Shown in pieces: positions 17,702 to 26,019 of a stretch of 64,000 nucleotides of DNA. Made by a program: the position numbers and the translations under genes. Location of the stretch: assembly GCA_017417315.1 (NCBI GenBank), contig JAFPZK010000007.1:1-64000 (forward strand), read 5' to 3'. The notes under the pieces were generated by a model. The model had not been told where the DNA came from. It saw only the letters and a program-made list of their open reading frames with translations, and made no database searches. The DNA comes from Bacteroidales bacterium (GTDB lineage Bacteria > Bacteroidota > Bacteroidia > Bacteroidales > UBA3824). How positions within the stretch are numbered: position 1 is the first letter of the stretch; each line of letters begins with the position of its first letter.

Positions 17702-20700
17702 ATGCGCTTTAAAATAAACATATTAGTTTTTTTGATGTTTTTCCCGATTTTGGTTTTTGGACAAAAGGGGTACCGTTTTTATAGTTTTACCGAAAAAGAC
17801 GGACTTTCTAACAATATAATAACCAATATCGTGGAAGACGGCAACGGCTTTATGTGGATAGGCAGTTATTCGGGGCTGATGAAGTATGACGGTTATGGTT
17901 TTACGCTCATTAATTCCGGCAGCGATTCGTTATCGTTGAAAGGCACTTTTATTTCTGACCTTGCAACCGACGGCGACGGAAATATTTGGGTCTCGAGCGA
18001 AAGCGGAATTTGTAAATATGACATTTCAAAAGAGCGGTTTTATTCTTATACTTTGAAAGCCGACGGCAAAGTTTGTCATAACTATCAGGCTGATAAGGTT
18101 TTTGTCTTGAAAGACGGCAGAGTGTTGTTTTTCGCAAAGCGTCTTTATGAACTTGACGAAAAAGAAAATTGTTTTCGTCCCGTTATGGATTCGTTGATTC
18201 TCTCTCATAAAATCATTAACTGTTTTGACTTAAAGTCAGGAGGTTTTCTTTTGGTTTCCTCAGAAGAAAAAACTATTTTTTATGTTGACAATTTAGGAAA
18301 TGTAATTACTGAAATTTCAGACGGTTGCACATGCGAAAGTAATCCTTACGAAAGACCGTATGCCGTTTTGGAGATTTCTGAAAATAAGTTTTATATAGGC
18401 GGGGTCAACGGACTTTATTTGATTGATGTTTCAACAAAGAAGGTTGAAAAAATTACCGAGATTTTCGGCGTTAAAATGCCGACGCAAATTGCTTCGCTTT
18501 TTATGGACAAAAGCGGCAATGTTTGGCTCGGCTCTAACGGTGAGGATTTGTATGTTTTGCCCAAGGGCGGTGAAAAGCCGTTTAGAATAGAGTCTGACGT
18601 TAATCATTCGTCAGTTGAAAAACTTAATAGTTTTACGACCCTTACGATGTATACCGACAGCAGGGGGTTAATGTGGTTCGGTACTTGGAACGGTTTGGCT
18701 TACACTAACTTAGAAAAAGAAAACGTTTTCAATAATTTTGCTTATCCTGAAAGTTCGGGAATATTGTCGTCAAATTTCGTAAGTAGTTTTGCCGAGCGCA
18801 AAGACGGACTTTTAGCAATCGGTACTGACGGCGGCGGTATCGTTTTTTGGGACAAAAAGAGTGCTTATCGTCAGGAGGCAAAATCGCCTGAAAAAAATAA
18901 CAAGATGCCGAATCATTCCGTTCTTGCCTTAGCCTTTGATTCTCAGGGTAATCTTTATGACGGCGGTTATAAACACCCTTTGCATAAGTTTTCCTCAGAC
19001 GGGGTATCTGACGAGGTTTTCAAATTCGACCCCTCGGATTCTTCGGCTTTGGAAAGCGATTTTATCCGCGCTCTTTATATGGAAAACGACACTACGCTTT
19101 GGGTGTTGACTAACGGGGCGGGTCTTTCGCTTTTTAATACTGTTACCAAAAAGTTCAAAGGGATAAAATGTGATAAAAACGGTGTTCAACCGTGTTCGCC
19201 TTACGGTATTTGCATGACTGAGGATAAGGACGGATTGATAATCGTTGGCACTTATAACGGACTTTTCACTTACGATAAAAAAGAAAACGTTATCAAAAAC
19301 TATGTCAACGACGGTTTGCCCGGAAGTTTGAGTCATAATTGGGTGTACTCGGTTTTCACAGATTCTAAACAGCGGCTTTGGGCGGGGACAATTTCAGGGC
19401 TTAATCTTTTGGACAAAACAACGGGAACTTTTAAGGTTTTTGCTCAAAATGAGGGTTTTATAAATTCGGTTTGCAGTTCTATTGCAGAAGATAAGGACGG
19501 TTTTCTTTGGATTGCGACGGCAAAAGGCATAGTGAAATTTTCGCCGGAAGAGGGCAGAGTCGTCAGAAATTTTGATAAAGACAACGGACTTTTTACTGAT
19601 AATTTTACGCAATGTGCTTGTCTTAAAGACAAAACAGGAACTATATTTTTGGGAACTAATGCCGGAATGATTAGTTTTAATCCTGACAAAATACGCGTTG
19701 ATAACTATGTTCCCGAACCTTTGATTACGGCGTTGTTGATAAATTATGCTCCCGTAAGACCGTGTACTGAAAACTCGCCGCTCAAAGAGTCCGTCATCAA
19801 GACAAAAGAAATTACGCTTACGAGTTCTCAGTCTACGTTTTCGTTACAATTTGCCGCCTTGGGCTATGCCGGAGCGTATTCTTATCTTTACGCTTATCGC
19901 ATCAAAGATTATGACAAAGACTGGAATTATATCGACAAACGCAGGGAAATAGATTTTACTCAACTCTCGCCCGGACGTTATGAAATAGATATTTTAGCAA
20001 TTAATCAGGACGGTGTTAGAAGTAATGTTAAAACATTGATTGTTAATATTTTACCGCCGTGGTACAAAACTTGGACGGCACTTTGTTTTTTCTTTTTGAT
20101 TATTGCCCTTAGTTTTTATTTATGGCATCATTGGCGTGTTAGAAAATTAAAGGAACAAAAAGAATATCTTGAAAACGAAGTTCAACTCCGCACTCAGGCG
20201 ATACGCGGCTCAATAACCTGCGCTCAGACTATTCAAACGGCGTTGCTTGCTAACGAAACCGATTTTTACAAGTATTTTGAAACCTCATGCGTTTACCGTC
20301 CGAAAGATATTGTTTCAGGTGATTTCTTTTGGCTCAAAAGTATTGTCAGTGGTGATACTGAAATGCTTTTTGTTTCGCTTGTAGATTGTACGGGACACGG
20401 TGTTCCGGGTGCGTTTATGTCTTTGATTGCTAACGTAGTGTTGTCAGAAATAGTGGAAATTAAACACATTTATTCTACTGAGGAAATTTTGTCGGAACTC
20501 TCGTACGGAATTTCGGTGATGTTGAAACAGGATTGTTCTGACAATAAAGACGGTATGGATATGACACTCTGCAAGTTAGAAAGGAAAAAAGACGGGGTTT
20601 TTAGTTTGTTACAATTTTCGAGTGCAAAAAATTATCTGTATTTTCGTCATAAAGACGACACCGAATATCAGGTTATAAAAGGCGACAGAAAGTCGGTGGC

Positions 20701-20986
20701 GGGCGGCGTAAGACACGGCGGAAGCATAGAAAGAAAAACGTTTTTACGACAAGAGTTTGAAGTCTTTGCCGGAGACGTGATTTATATGGCAAGCGACGGC
20801 ATTTCCGATATGTGTGATATTGCGCGGAAAAGATTTTCAAGGGAGCGTTTTAAGCAACTTCTTAACGATATTTACCCCTTGGAGATGGATTGTCAGGCGG
20901 CAGAACTCGAAAAAACAATTTCCGCTTATACCTTCGGAACGGAGCAACGGGACGATATTTCGGTTTTGGGCTTGAAAATTAAGTGA
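17702..20986 (+). CDS. Reg_prop/Y_Y_Y sensor with SpoIIE phosphatase output (1094 aa)
   Basis: This is a membrane-spanning sensor. It has a signal peptide (ending LVFGQ) and a periplasmic double beta-propeller of Reg_prop repeats (about 30-650), recognised by recurring GLSNNIITNI, DGFLWIAT and DSRGLMWFGT-type strings. A Y_Y_Y domain (about 690-775) and one membrane helix (about 789-808) follow. After a short coiled linker comes a PP2C-like SpoIIE domain with its metal-binding motifs intact: GDFFW (873), DCTGHGVPGAFMS (895), DGMDMTLC, SDGISD and RDDISVLG. In the usual architecture the output is a histidine kinase; here it is a serine phosphatase. It likely senses an envelope or carbohydrate cue and dephosphorylates a cytosolic partner. 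I take the ATG at 17702; a TTG further up is less likely. Confidence 0.88.
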   Translation: MRFKINILVFLMFFPILVFGQKGYRFYSFTEKDGLSNNIITNIVEDGNGFMWIGSYSGLMKYDGYGFTLINSGSDSLSLKGTFISDLATDGDGNIWVSSESGICKYDISKERFYSYTLKADGKVCHNYQADKVFVLKDGRVLFFAKRLYELDEKENCFRPVMDSLILSHKIINCFDLKSGGFLLVSSEEKTIFYVDNLGNVITEISDGCTCESNPYERPYAVLEISENKFYIGGVNGLYLIDVSTKKVEKITEIFGVKMPTQIASLFMDKSGNVWLGSNGEDLYVLPKGGEKPFRIESDVNHSSVEKLNSFTTLTMYTDSRGLMWFGTWNGLAYTNLEKENVFNNFAYPESSGILSSNFVSSFAERKDGLLAIGTDGGGIVFWDKKSAYRQEAKSPEKNNKMPNHSVLALAFDSQGNLYDGGYKHPLHKFSSDGVSDEVFKFDPSDSSALESDFIRALYMENDTTLWVLTNGAGLSLFNTVTKKFKGIKCDKNGVQPCSPYGICMTEDKDGLIIVGTYNGLFTYDKKENVIKNYVNDGLPGSLSHNWVYSVFTDSKQRLWAGTISGLNLLDKTTGTFKVFAQNEGFINSVCSSIAEDKDGFLWIATAKGIVKFSPEEGRVVRNFDKDNGLFTDNFTQCACLKDKTGTIFLGTNAGMISFNPDKIRVDNYVPEPLITALLINYAPVRPCTENSPLKESVIKTKEITLTSSQSTFSLQFAALGYAGAYSYLYAYRIKDYDKDWNYIDKRREIDFTQLSPGRYEIDILAINQDGVRSNVKTLIVNILPPWYKTWTALCFFFLIIALSFYLWHHWRVRKLKEQKEYLENEVQLRTQAIRGSITCAQTIQTALLANETDFYKYFETSCVYRPKDIVSGDFFWLKSIVSGDTEMLFVSLVDCTGHGVPGAFMSLIANVVLSEIVEIKHIYSTEEILSELSYGISVMLKQDCSDNKDGMDMTLCKLERKKDGVFSLLQFSSAKNYLYFRHKDDTEYQVIKGDRKSVAGGVRHGGSIERKTFLRQEFEVFAGDVIYMASDGISDMCDIARKRFSRERFKQLLNDIYPLEMDCQAAELEKTISAYTFGTEQRDDISVLGLKIK

Positions 20987-21000
20987 AAAACTTAAAAAAA

Positions 21001-21013
21001 TGTACGGTTTTTG
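21001..21013 (+). repeat. 13-bp motif shared by both large sensor phosphatase genes, copy 2
   Basis: Identical to 17674-17686 (TGTACGGTTTTTG) and located 30 bases before the second sensor start, between the two genes. Confidence 0.45.
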
Positions 21014-21025
21014 ATTTAGGTTTAT

Positions 21026-21033
21026 TACTTTTG
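21026..21033 (+). promoter_or_regulatory. Candidate -7 box of the second sensor phosphatase
   Basis: TACTTTTG fits TAnnTTTG, but it lies only 10 bases before the ATG and no -33 element is at proper spacing. If used, the mRNA would be nearly leaderless. Confidence 0.3.
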
Positions 21034-21043
21034 GGAAATAAAA

Positions 21044-24000
21044 ATGAAATCGGTTTTTCTTTATATATCGTTATTGACGGTTGTTTTTTGTGCTCAGGGT
21101 GTTTCTGCGCAAGAAAAACAGCCTTTGTTTCATACCGTTGACGAGCAGGACGGACTTGTCAACGACCTTATAAATTGTATTGAAGTTGACGATTACGGTT
21201 ACGTTTGGGCGGGCTGTAAATCAGGACTTTGCAGGTATGACGGTCAGACATTTCAGATTTTTTCCGCTTCGGGAATTTCCCAAAACAATTCCGTTGCCGG
21301 AAACTCTTTTGCTGACCTCGAAAAAGACATAAACGGCAGAATTTGGATTGCCTCGGAGCGCGGTGTAACGTTTTATAATCCTACGACAAGTCGTTTTACT
21401 TTTGTGCCTATGATAAGACCTGATGACGGCAAAATTCATTATAGTTATCAGGCTGACAAAATATTAATCAATTCGGAAGGTGAGGTTTATTTGTATTCCA
21501 CATATTTACAACTTTTGCAATTCAACGAAGCCGATACGCTTTTTTATCCCGTTTTTACGGAGGCGGTAAAGGGAAAAAATTGCCGTTATTGTTATATTGA
21601 TAAAAGCGATAATTTTTGGCTGCTTTCGGAGGTTGATAAAAAGATTTACAAAATGTCGTCTTTTGGTGATATTTTGCGTGTGGTAGATTGTTCTCAGATG
21701 GAATATCCGCCTACGAAAGGCAGTTTTACATTTCTTGACAACGGTAACGGCGAGGTCTTTTTCGGCGGCGACAACGGTCTTAATGTTTTTAATCAGAATA
21801 CCGGCAAATTCGGCAAACTTGATGCCGTAAATCTTGAAATTTTTTCTCAGAACGAGGCAAAATGCTTTTTTAAGGATAGTCGTGGGCTTATTTGGATTGG
21901 TACTAATGCAAAAGAACTTTACATTTATAATCCTCAGACAAAATATTTGACGAAAATTCCTTCTGCCTCAAACCGTACACCTTATCGTCTTACTTCTCCT
22001 TCGGTTATTGACATCAGGGAAGACCGTCAAGGGCTGTTGTGGTTCGGCACGTGGAAAGGCTTGTCGTATACGGAGATAAATCCGACGAAGAAATTTCATA
22101 ACGTTTCTAACGAGGAATCTGAAATCCTGCCCGGAAAAAATTACGTTGACGCTTTTGATTATTATAACGGTACGATTGCTATCGGTTGTGACGGCGGCGG
22201 CGTAACGTTTTGGAAAAAAGGCTCTCCCGAAAGAACAGTTTGTTTTGACCCCGAAATCGAAAAAAATACGATTATGGATCGTCCCTCGGTTTTGGCACTT
22301 TGTTTCGATAAAGACGGCTACCTTTATAACGGTGGTTATAACAGAGCCGTAACGAGAATTTATCCTAATTTGAAGGACGAGGACGAATATCCGTTGAAAG
22401 ACGAAAAATCTGATTATATGTCTTCGGATTTTACTGCCGATATGATTTGCGACTATAAAGACAGAATTTGGATTATGACTAACGGCGGCGGACTTTACGA
22501 AGTAACTGATAAGAAAAAAGGTACGGTAAAGCGTCATAATGTTGACAAAAACGGCACTCCGATATGTTGTATTTGGGGTACTTGTTTGGCTAATTATAAG
22601 GACAAAATTCTTGTCGGCTCTTATCAGGGTATTTCGGTTTATGATATAGAAAATGACGTTTTTAAGAATTATGATTGCGACGTTGAAGATTCTACGACGA
22701 TAAGTCATAGTTGGGTTTCAGATATTTTGATTGATTCGAAGGATAGAATTTGGGTAGGCACGAGTTACGGTCTTAATCTTTTTGATATTAATACGGGTAA
22801 ATTTCGTCGTGTCGGTCGCGAGAGCGGCTTTTTGAGCGATGACATCAAAGGTATTTTGGAAGATAAAAAAACGGGATTGCTTTGGATTTCAACGGCAAAA
22901 GGTATCGCGAAATTCGATACCGAAACTTTTAAAGTTATCCGCACGTATCTTTCGTCTGACGGACTTTTGAGTGAAAATTTTTCTCTGCGTGGTGCGTATT
23001 GTGATCCCGAAGGTACGATGTTTTTCGGAGTTGCTAACGGCTTCGTATATTTTAATCCTGAGGAAATCAGCGATAACATACAACTTCCTATGCCCATGAT
23101 AACGGGCTTGATGATTAATTATAACCGCGTTACGCCGACGGACAAAAATTCTCCCTTTAAAAAAGCACCTGAGGCCACCGAGGGCATTGAACTGAGTGCA
23201 GACCAAAGTACTTTTACGATAGAGTTTACCTCGCTTAATTTTGTTAACGAGGCAGGAAACCGTTATTTCTATTATTTGGACGGTTATGATAAAGATTGGA
23301 TTGACATCGGATCCCGTCATGAAATCACGTTTACTAACCTTGATGCCGGATTTTATGTTTTTCAGGTAAAGTGTCAGAATGCTGACGGCATTGTTTCTGA
23401 CATCAGACCGCTAAAAATTCTCATTCACCCGCATTTTTATAAAACGTGGTGGTTTTATACGCTTGAAGTTCTTTTTGTTGCGTTTGTGGGTTTCTTAATT
23501 TATTGGTATAAGGCAAGACGTTTCAGAGAGAATCAGAAAGAACTCGAAATTATGGTGAAATCCCGAACGGAAGAACTCGTTAAGGCTAACGGAGAACTTA
23601 CGGCTCAAAAGGAAGAAATTTTGCGTCAGTCTCAGGAAATAGAACTTCACAGGGATGAACTTATCAGCAAAAACGAAGAACTTGAACTTTCAAGACGGGA
23701 GATTTCGGAGCGTAACGAAGAAATCGAAAAGTCGCTCAAAAATATTATGGTCTTGAATAACATGAGTCGTCAAATAACCTCTTCGTTTGACATAACTAAC
23801 ATTGTCATAATGGCTTATAACCACTTGATACAGATTTTGAGAGTAGACTTTTTTACTACGGGAATTTTTAGTGCGGGAATTAATTCTTTGGAATTTAAAT
23901 TCGGATTTATGTCCGGAAAGGTTTTGACCGAAACCGCTATTCCGTGTCGGGAGGTTTCATACGCGGAAATCGAATGTTATAATTCTAATTCGGACGTATT

Positions 24001-25024
24001 TTTGTGCGGTGAGGACTGTGAGGCATCTTATTTTAAAAACAAAGACGGCAAACTTTTCGGTTCGATGTGTCTTTTGCCTTTGGTGGAAGGCAGTAAGGCT
24101 AACGGTGTTTTAGTTGTGGCATCAGAAAAGCAAAATTATTTTTCTGACCATGACATTGCAAATATCAGAATGATAAGTTCGTACGTGAGCATTGCCATTG
24201 ACAAGGCTCGCGACTACGGTCAACTCCGAGCCAAAAATAACGCCATTAACGGTTCTATCCGTTATGCGAAAACCATTCAGGAGGCGATTTTGGTCGGCGA
24301 GGAGACTATTAACAGATATTTTTCGGGAATGGTGATTTTCCGTCCGAAAGACATTGTCAGCGGTGATTTTTATTGGTTCAAAACCATTGACAAAGAAAAC
24401 GGCGGGCTTTATAAGATTTTTGCCGCAGACGTTGATTGTACGGGACACGGTGTACCGGGAGCGTTTATGTCGTTGATTAGTAATACGTTGTTGACGGATA
24501 TAATAATTCGCGGTGGGATTTGGGAGCCTAATAAAATTCTTGAACATTTGGATAAGGAAATAAAACTTGCTTTAAATCAGGAAAACACCGAAAACAATGA
24601 CGGTCTTGATATGGCGATTTGTCGTTTTGATGTTGACGAAAACGGTGAAATTACGACAGTTGCATATTCAGGTGCTAAAAATCCGCTTTATTATTACGAT
24701 AATGAAAAGGGCGAACTTTTCACGATAGCCGCTGACAGGATTTCGATAGGCGGTTTCAACAGCGAAAAAGAGAAATGTTTTTCTTGTCATACTTTCAAAG
24801 TTAAAAAAGGGGATATGTTTTTTATGTCCTCTGACGGTATTATTGACCAAAACAACAAGGAAAGAAAGCGTTTCGGGTCAAGACGTTTTACGGGGGTTAT
24901 CACCGAAAATTGTCATAAAGGTATGAGAGAAATAAAGTTGGCACTTGAAACCGCTCTTGACGATTTTATGGGCGGCGTTGAGCAAAGAGACGATATTTCG
25001 GTTATGGGATTGGCAATAGTGTAA
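21044..25024 (+). CDS. Reg_prop/Y_Y_Y sensor with GAF and SpoIIE domains (1326 aa)
   Basis: A larger paralogue of the preceding gene. A signal peptide ends GVSAQ; Reg_prop repeats fill about 25-690, and a Y_Y_Y domain lies at about 715-790. One membrane helix (about 803-825) leads into a long coiled coil (about 830-905, heptads rich in E, K and L). A GAF-like domain follows (about 905-1050), then SpoIIE with GDFYW (1106), DCTGHGVPGAFMS, DGLDMAIC, SSDGIIDQ and RDDISVMG. The cytosolic GAF domain suggests a second, intracellular input that the first paralogue lacks. Its start lies 57 bases after the previous stop, with the shared 13-bp motif and a -7-like box in the gap. Partners (anti-sigma or STAS proteins) are not in the window. 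Confidence 0.88.
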   Translation: MKSVFLYISLLTVVFCAQGVSAQEKQPLFHTVDEQDGLVNDLINCIEVDDYGYVWAGCKSGLCRYDGQTFQIFSASGISQNNSVAGNSFADLEKDINGRIWIASERGVTFYNPTTSRFTFVPMIRPDDGKIHYSYQADKILINSEGEVYLYSTYLQLLQFNEADTLFYPVFTEAVKGKNCRYCYIDKSDNFWLLSEVDKKIYKMSSFGDILRVVDCSQMEYPPTKGSFTFLDNGNGEVFFGGDNGLNVFNQNTGKFGKLDAVNLEIFSQNEAKCFFKDSRGLIWIGTNAKELYIYNPQTKYLTKIPSASNRTPYRLTSPSVIDIREDRQGLLWFGTWKGLSYTEINPTKKFHNVSNEESEILPGKNYVDAFDYYNGTIAIGCDGGGVTFWKKGSPERTVCFDPEIEKNTIMDRPSVLALCFDKDGYLYNGGYNRAVTRIYPNLKDEDEYPLKDEKSDYMSSDFTADMICDYKDRIWIMTNGGGLYEVTDKKKGTVKRHNVDKNGTPICCIWGTCLANYKDKILVGSYQGISVYDIENDVFKNYDCDVEDSTTISHSWVSDILIDSKDRIWVGTSYGLNLFDINTGKFRRVGRESGFLSDDIKGILEDKKTGLLWISTAKGIAKFDTETFKVIRTYLSSDGLLSENFSLRGAYCDPEGTMFFGVANGFVYFNPEEISDNIQLPMPMITGLMINYNRVTPTDKNSPFKKAPEATEGIELSADQSTFTIEFTSLNFVNEAGNRYFYYLDGYDKDWIDIGSRHEITFTNLDAGFYVFQVKCQNADGIVSDIRPLKILIHPHFYKTWWFYTLEVLFVAFVGFLIYWYKARRFRENQKELEIMVKSRTEELVKANGELTAQKEEILRQSQEIELHRDELISKNEELELSRREISERNEEIEKSLKNIMVLNNMSRQITSSFDITNIVIMAYNHLIQILRVDFFTTGIFSAGINSLEFKFGFMSGKVLTETAIPCREVSYAEIECYNSNSDVFLCGEDCEASYFKNKDGKLFGSMCLLPLVEGSKANGVLVVASEKQNYFSDHDIANIRMISSYVSIAIDKARDYGQLRAKNNAINGSIRYAKTIQEAILVGEETINRYFSGMVIFRPKDIVSGDFYWFKTIDKENGGLYKIFAADVDCTGHGVPGAFMSLISNTLLTDIIIRGGIWEPNKILEHLDKEIKLALNQENTENNDGLDMAICRFDVDENGEITTVAYSGAKNPLYYYDNEKGELFTIAADRISIGGFNSEKEKCFSCHTFKVKKGDMFFMSSDGIIDQNNKERKRFGSRRFTGVITENCHKGMREIKLALETALDDFMGGVEQRDDISVMGLAIV

Positions 25025-25078
25025 ATGTTATAAAAATCCTTTCAAAAAATTTTTTTGGTTAAAAGAAAAAACCTTTAT

Positions 25079-25120
25079 AATTTAGCCGAAAATTTAAAAT
25101 TGCTTAAATTCGGTTAAATT
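25079..25120 (+). promoter_or_regulatory. 12-bp inverted repeat abutting the kinase start codon
   Basis: AATTTAGCCGAA (25079-25090) pairs fully with TTCGGTTAAATT (25109-25120), counting one G-U, across an 18-base loop. The second arm ends one base before the ATG at 25121. The first arm overlaps a TAATTTAG -7-like box. It could be an operator or a start-sequestering RNA hairpin. Confidence 0.5.
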
Positions 25121-25999
25121 ATGTTTCTAATAGCAGATTGTGGTGCGACAAAATGCGATTGGGCTATCTCTGACGGTAACGAGTGCGTAAAAACTTTTAC
25201 CGGTGCGGGATTTAATCCCGTTCATAGCAAGGACGACAGCATTTTCGCCGCAATAAAAAACGCCGTTACCGCAAATGAGGTAAGCGCGAAAGTCATTACG
25301 GATATATTTTTTTATTGCGCCGGTTGTATTGATGAAATTTCGAGCGACAAGGTAAAAGGTGCGTTAAGATATTTTTTCCCCGATTCCCGGATTGAAACTT
25401 TTGATGATTTGACTGCTGCGGGTAGGGCTATTTTCAAGACTGACAACGGAATAGCCTGCATTTTGGGTACGGGTTGTAATGCCGGTGTGTATACCGATAT
25501 GAAAATTCAAGACCATATACCGCCCTTAGGTTATATCTTGGGCGATGAAGGTTCGGGTACTTCTATCGGAAAACGACTTATCAACGCCATTTATAAAAAA
25601 GAACTCCCCGATGAATACCGCGAAATGTTTGAAAGAGAATGTATGTTGAATTATGACGACGTGATTTACGGCGTTTACAGAAGCGATACGCCGGCGGTTT
25701 TCTTGTCAAGTTTTATGCCTTTTATTCATGACCATATCAATGATTTGACACTCAGAAACTTGGTTTTGACGGAGTTTGATATGTTTTTCAACCGTAACAT
25801 CATCAGACTTGACAGACCAAAATCTTATTGCGTGGGTTTTGTAGGTTCGGTAGCGGTGCATTTTGCCGACATTCTCAAAGACGCGGCGCGTTTTCACGGC
25901 ATTACAATATCTTCTATCGTTCAAAAACCGATTCAAAGGCTCGTGGAATTTCATAACGAGACCCCTCAGCAAAAAAAGGAACAAATGAATTTAAATTAA
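25121..25999 (+). CDS. BadF/BadG/BcrA-type ATPase, probable N-acetylglucosamine kinase
   Basis: A 292-residue cytosolic protein of the ASKHA fold. The phosphate-1 loop is DCGATKCDW (from residue 6) and the second phosphate loop is LGTGCNAG (about 116-123). A LGYILGDEGSGTSIGK section typical of GlcNAc kinase-like BadF proteins follows (about 137-152). These proteins usually phosphorylate N-acetylglucosamine or related sugars in amino-sugar recovery. 2-Hydroxyglutaryl-CoA dehydratase activators share the fold but are less similar in these loops. An inverted repeat touches the start codon. The PD40-OmpA gene follows 20 bases later, so the two may share a transcript. Confidence 0.8.
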   Translation: MFLIADCGATKCDWAISDGNECVKTFTGAGFNPVHSKDDSIFAAIKNAVTANEVSAKVITDIFFYCAGCIDEISSDKVKGALRYFFPDSRIETFDDLTAAGRAIFKTDNGIACILGTGCNAGVYTDMKIQDHIPPLGYILGDEGSGTSIGKRLINAIYKKELPDEYREMFERECMLNYDDVIYGVYRSDTPAVFLSSFMPFIHDHINDLTLRNLVLTEFDMFFNRNIIRLDRPKSYCVGFVGSVAVHFADILKDAARFHGITISSIVQKPIQRLVEFHNETPQQKKEQMNLN

Positions 26000-26019
26000 A
26001 ATAATAATATACGAAAAAC

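Noticed and set aside
21968-22708. A 246-codon open frame antisense to the second Reg_prop-SpoIIE gene
   Set aside because: It lies wholly across from a clear propeller domain; its residues are rich in R, I and V without any domain, as expected from the reverse strand of Asp/Gly/Asn-rich repeats.
25025-25060. Possible terminator after the second sensor phosphatase
   Set aside because: The only complementarity is A/T tract pairing with two G-C pairs, too weak to claim.
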